DNA of 64,000 nt, taken from the NCBI RefSeq assembly GCF_002005225.1, contig NZ_CP019724.1:4404501-4468500 (forward strand), in the 5' to 3' direction. Positions 62,326 to 64,000 of the stretch are shown here, one piece after another. The stretch is from Streptomyces pactum. Its GTDB lineage: Bacteria > Actinomycetota > Actinomycetes > Streptomycetales > Streptomycetaceae. The stretch's first letter is position 1. Each line of letters starts with the position of its first letter. A program made the position numbers and the translations under genes. Under the pieces are notes generated by a model. That model ran no database searches. It was not told where the DNA came from and saw nothing but the letters and a program-made list of their open reading frames with translations.

Positions 62326-64000
62326 CTACAGCGGCGGTTTCACACGCGCGAGCCGCCTCAACGCCCCCGGAAGGAAACGGGACATGAGATGGGCGCCCCG
62401 GGCCTCCGGTGTCACCGGCACCACGGCCTTGTCGCGCACGACCGCCTCCAGGACGGCGTCGGCGACCTTCTCCGGCGGGTAGTTGCGCAACCCGTACCAC
62501 CGCGCCGTGCGCCGCTGCCGTCGCTTCTCCTCGTCGGCGTCGACCCCCGCGAAGTGCGCCGTGGAGGTGATGTTGGTGTTGACGAGACCCGGGCAGATCG
62601 CCGTGACACCGATCCCCTGCCCGGCCAGCTCGGCGCGCAGGCACTCGCTCAGCATCAGCACCGCCGCCTTGGACGTGCTGTAGGCGGGCAGTGCCCTGGA
62701 GGGCTGGAAGGCCGCCGCCGACGCGGTGTTGACGATGTGGCCGCCCTGCCCGCGCTCCGCCATCTGCCGGCCGAACAGGCGGCAGCCGTGGATCACTCCC
62801 CACAGATTGACGTCGAGGACCTTCTTCCAGTCCTCCGGCGTGGTGTCGAAGAAGGAGCCGGACATGCCGATCCCGGCGTTGTTCACGAGGATGTCCACCA
62901 CGCCGTACTCGGCGGCGACCTTGGCCGCGAGCTTCTCCATGGCCTGCTCGTCGGAGACGTCGGCGGTCTCCGCCCAGGCCGCCGGCGCACCGATCAACCG
63001 GGACAGCTCCGCCGTGCGGGCGGCGGACTCGGTGTCCCGGTCGACGGCCACCACGCGCGCGCCGGCCTCGGCGAACGCGAACGCCGTCGCCCGCCCGATG
63101 CCGTTGCCCGCGCCGGTGACCAGCACGAGCTGCCCACCGAAGCGGTCGGCGTACTTCCCGCTCGCCGCGACCTCGGACCGCCCGCCGTCGACGGCGGTGA
63201 CGAACTCCGTGATCCAGTCCGCCAGCCGGTCCGGCCGGGTGCGCGGCACCCAGTGCTTGGCGGTCAGTGTGCGGCGGGTCAGCCGCGGCGCCCACAGCTC
63301 CAGCTCGTCGTAGAGCCGCTCCGACAGGAACGCGTCGCCGAGGGGCGTGATGAGCTGCACGGGCGCGTGCGCGTAGGCGTCGTCGCGCGGCCGGCGCAGC
63401 CGGGGCCGGACGTTGTCCCGGTACAGCCACGCCCCGTGCGCCGCGTCCGTCGGCAGGGACGGGGTCGGGTAGTCACCGCCGGGCACCTTCTCGACGCGCC
63501 GGAGGATGCCCGGCCAGCGCTTGCCGAGGGGGCCGCGCCAGGCCAGTTCGGGCAGTACGGGCGTGTGCAGCAGGTAGACGTACCAGGACTTGGCGCCCTG
63601 GCCGAGGAGCTGGCCGACCCGGCGCGGGGTGGGGCGCCTGAGACGCCTGTTGATCCAGTGCCCGAAGTGGTCCAGGGAGGGACCGGACATCGAGGTGAAG
63701 GAGGCGATGCGGCCCTCGGTACGCCTGACCGTCACGAACTCCCAGGACTGCACCGAGCCCCAGTCGTGGCCCACCAGGTGCACGGGCCGGCCGGGGCTGA
63801 CGGCGTCCGCCACGGCCAGGAAGTCGTCCGTCAGCTTCTCCAGGGTGAACCCGCCGCGCAGCGGGCTCGGCGCGGTGGACCGGCCGTGGCCCCGGACGTC
63901 GTAGAGAACCACGTGGAAGCGGTCGGCGAGGCGGGTGGCGACCTCGGACCAGACCTCCTTGCTGTCCGGGTAGCCGTGCACCAGGACGACCGTGGGCTGC
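62326..64000 (-). CDS. Alpha/beta hydrolase-SDR fusion protein (5' end beyond window)
   Basis: At least 558 residues visible; the start lies right of the window. The N-terminal domain is an epoxide-hydrolase-like alpha/beta hydrolase (VHGYPDS oxyanion loop, nucleophile in GHDWGS). The C-terminal domain is a short-chain dehydrogenase with VTGAGNGIGRA nucleotide motif, NNAG, and the catalytic Ser plus YSTSK. The same fusion is known in actinobacteria. Likely acts in lipid or xenobiotic metabolism; substrate unknown. Confidence 0.9.
   Translation of the reverse strand, partial: QPTVVLVHGYPDSKEVWSEVATRLADRFHVVLYDVRGHGRSTAPSPLRGGFTLEKLTDDFLAVADAVSPGRPVHLVGHDWGSVQSWEFVTVRRTEGRIASFTSMSGPSLDHFGHWINRRLRRPTPRRVGQLLGQGAKSWYVYLLHTPVLPELAWRGPLGKRWPGILRRVEKVPGGDYPTPSLPTDAAHGAWLYRDNVRPRLRRPRDDAYAHAPVQLITPLGDAFLSERLYDELELWAPRLTRRTLTAKHWVPRTRPDRLADWITEFVTAVDGGRSEVAASGKYADRFGGQLVLVTGAGNGIGRATAFAFAEAGARVVAVDRDTESAARTAELSRLIGAPAAWAETADVSDEQAMEKLAAKVAAEYGVVDILVNNAGIGMSGSFFDTTPEDWKKVLDVNLWGVIHGCRLFGRQMAERGQGGHIVNTASAAAFQPSRALPAYSTSKAAVLMLSECLRAELAGQGIGVTAICPGLVNTNITSTAHFAGVDADEEKRRQRRTARWYGLRNYPPEKVADAVLEAVVRDKAVVPVTPEARGAHLMSRFLPGALRRLARVKPPL

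Overview
The window is high-GC (roughly 70 percent) actinobacterial DNA and is almost certainly a piece of a Streptomyces chromosome on the right-hand side of oriC. This rests on gene content and order: sigM-rsmA next to murJ and a CCA-adding enzyme (the order also found in mycobacteria, where trx, parAB and oriC follow), padR-ino1, femX, rpsF-ssb-rpsR-rplI-dnaB, the sporulation pair ssgR-ssgA, thiC and cydAB-cydCD. It also carries twelve perfect copies of the Streptomyces parS centromere site GTTTCACGTGAAAC. The genes are core or conserved genus-level genes. I see no prophage, plasmid, insertion sequence, CRISPR array or biosynthetic cluster, and no rRNA or tRNA gene.

Layout. 1-8.1 kb (minus strand): a cell-envelope and stress operon made of a DUF6049 secreted/membrane protein, MurJ lipid II flippase, a pseudokinase with an extracellular discoidin-like domain, ECF sigma factor SigM and its anti-sigma factor RsmA (cut by the left edge). 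8.3-13.7 kb: CCA-adding enzyme, LppU-type membrane protein, MFS exporter, and a padR-ino1 operon for inositol phosphate synthesis. 14-21.2 kb: class A penicillin-binding protein, GT87-like membrane protein, a divergent alanine-racemase-like protein, FemX and a small membrane protein. 21.3-28.1 kb: rpsF-ssb-rpsR-rplI, a convergent MATE transporter, dnaB, and a serine beta-lactamase-like hydrolase. 28.2-36.7 kb: small regulators, acetyltransferases, a NUDIX hydrolase, a LysR regulator, a trans-sulfuration-type PLP enzyme, a low-molecular-weight tyrosine phosphatase, a holin-like membrane protein and a cupin. 36.8-41.9 kb: ssgR-ssgA, a YibE/F membrane protein, and thiC with its TPP riboswitch. 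41.9-48.1 kb: SnoaL-like protein, HxlR regulator, TerD-VWA fusion, membrane protein, metallophosphatase, LacI regulator. 48.4-56.2 kb: HisC-type aminotransferase, a cyclophilin-like protein, and cytochrome bd genes cydA-cydB-cydCD behind a perfect Rex operator. 56.3-64 kb: DosS-like sensor kinase, M23 peptidase, HAD phosphatase, LLM oxidoreductase, YbjN-like protein, KptA and an alpha/beta hydrolase-SDR fusion cut by the right edge.

Two themes link the region. First, much of it serves envelope growth and division: MurJ, the pseudokinase, the PBP, FemX, the racemase-like protein, SsgA/SsgR and the M23 peptidase. Second, it is part of the chromosome's centromere. ParB-loading parS sites occur singly and in close pairs, several form the core of long perfect palindromes at gene ends that look like transcription terminators, two lie in coding sequence, and one overlaps the start codon of cydCD. 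Gene-start choices come from ribosome-binding-site inspection and family length, and alternatives are stated. Locus comparisons with S. coelicolor and M. tuberculosis are from memory, not from a search.
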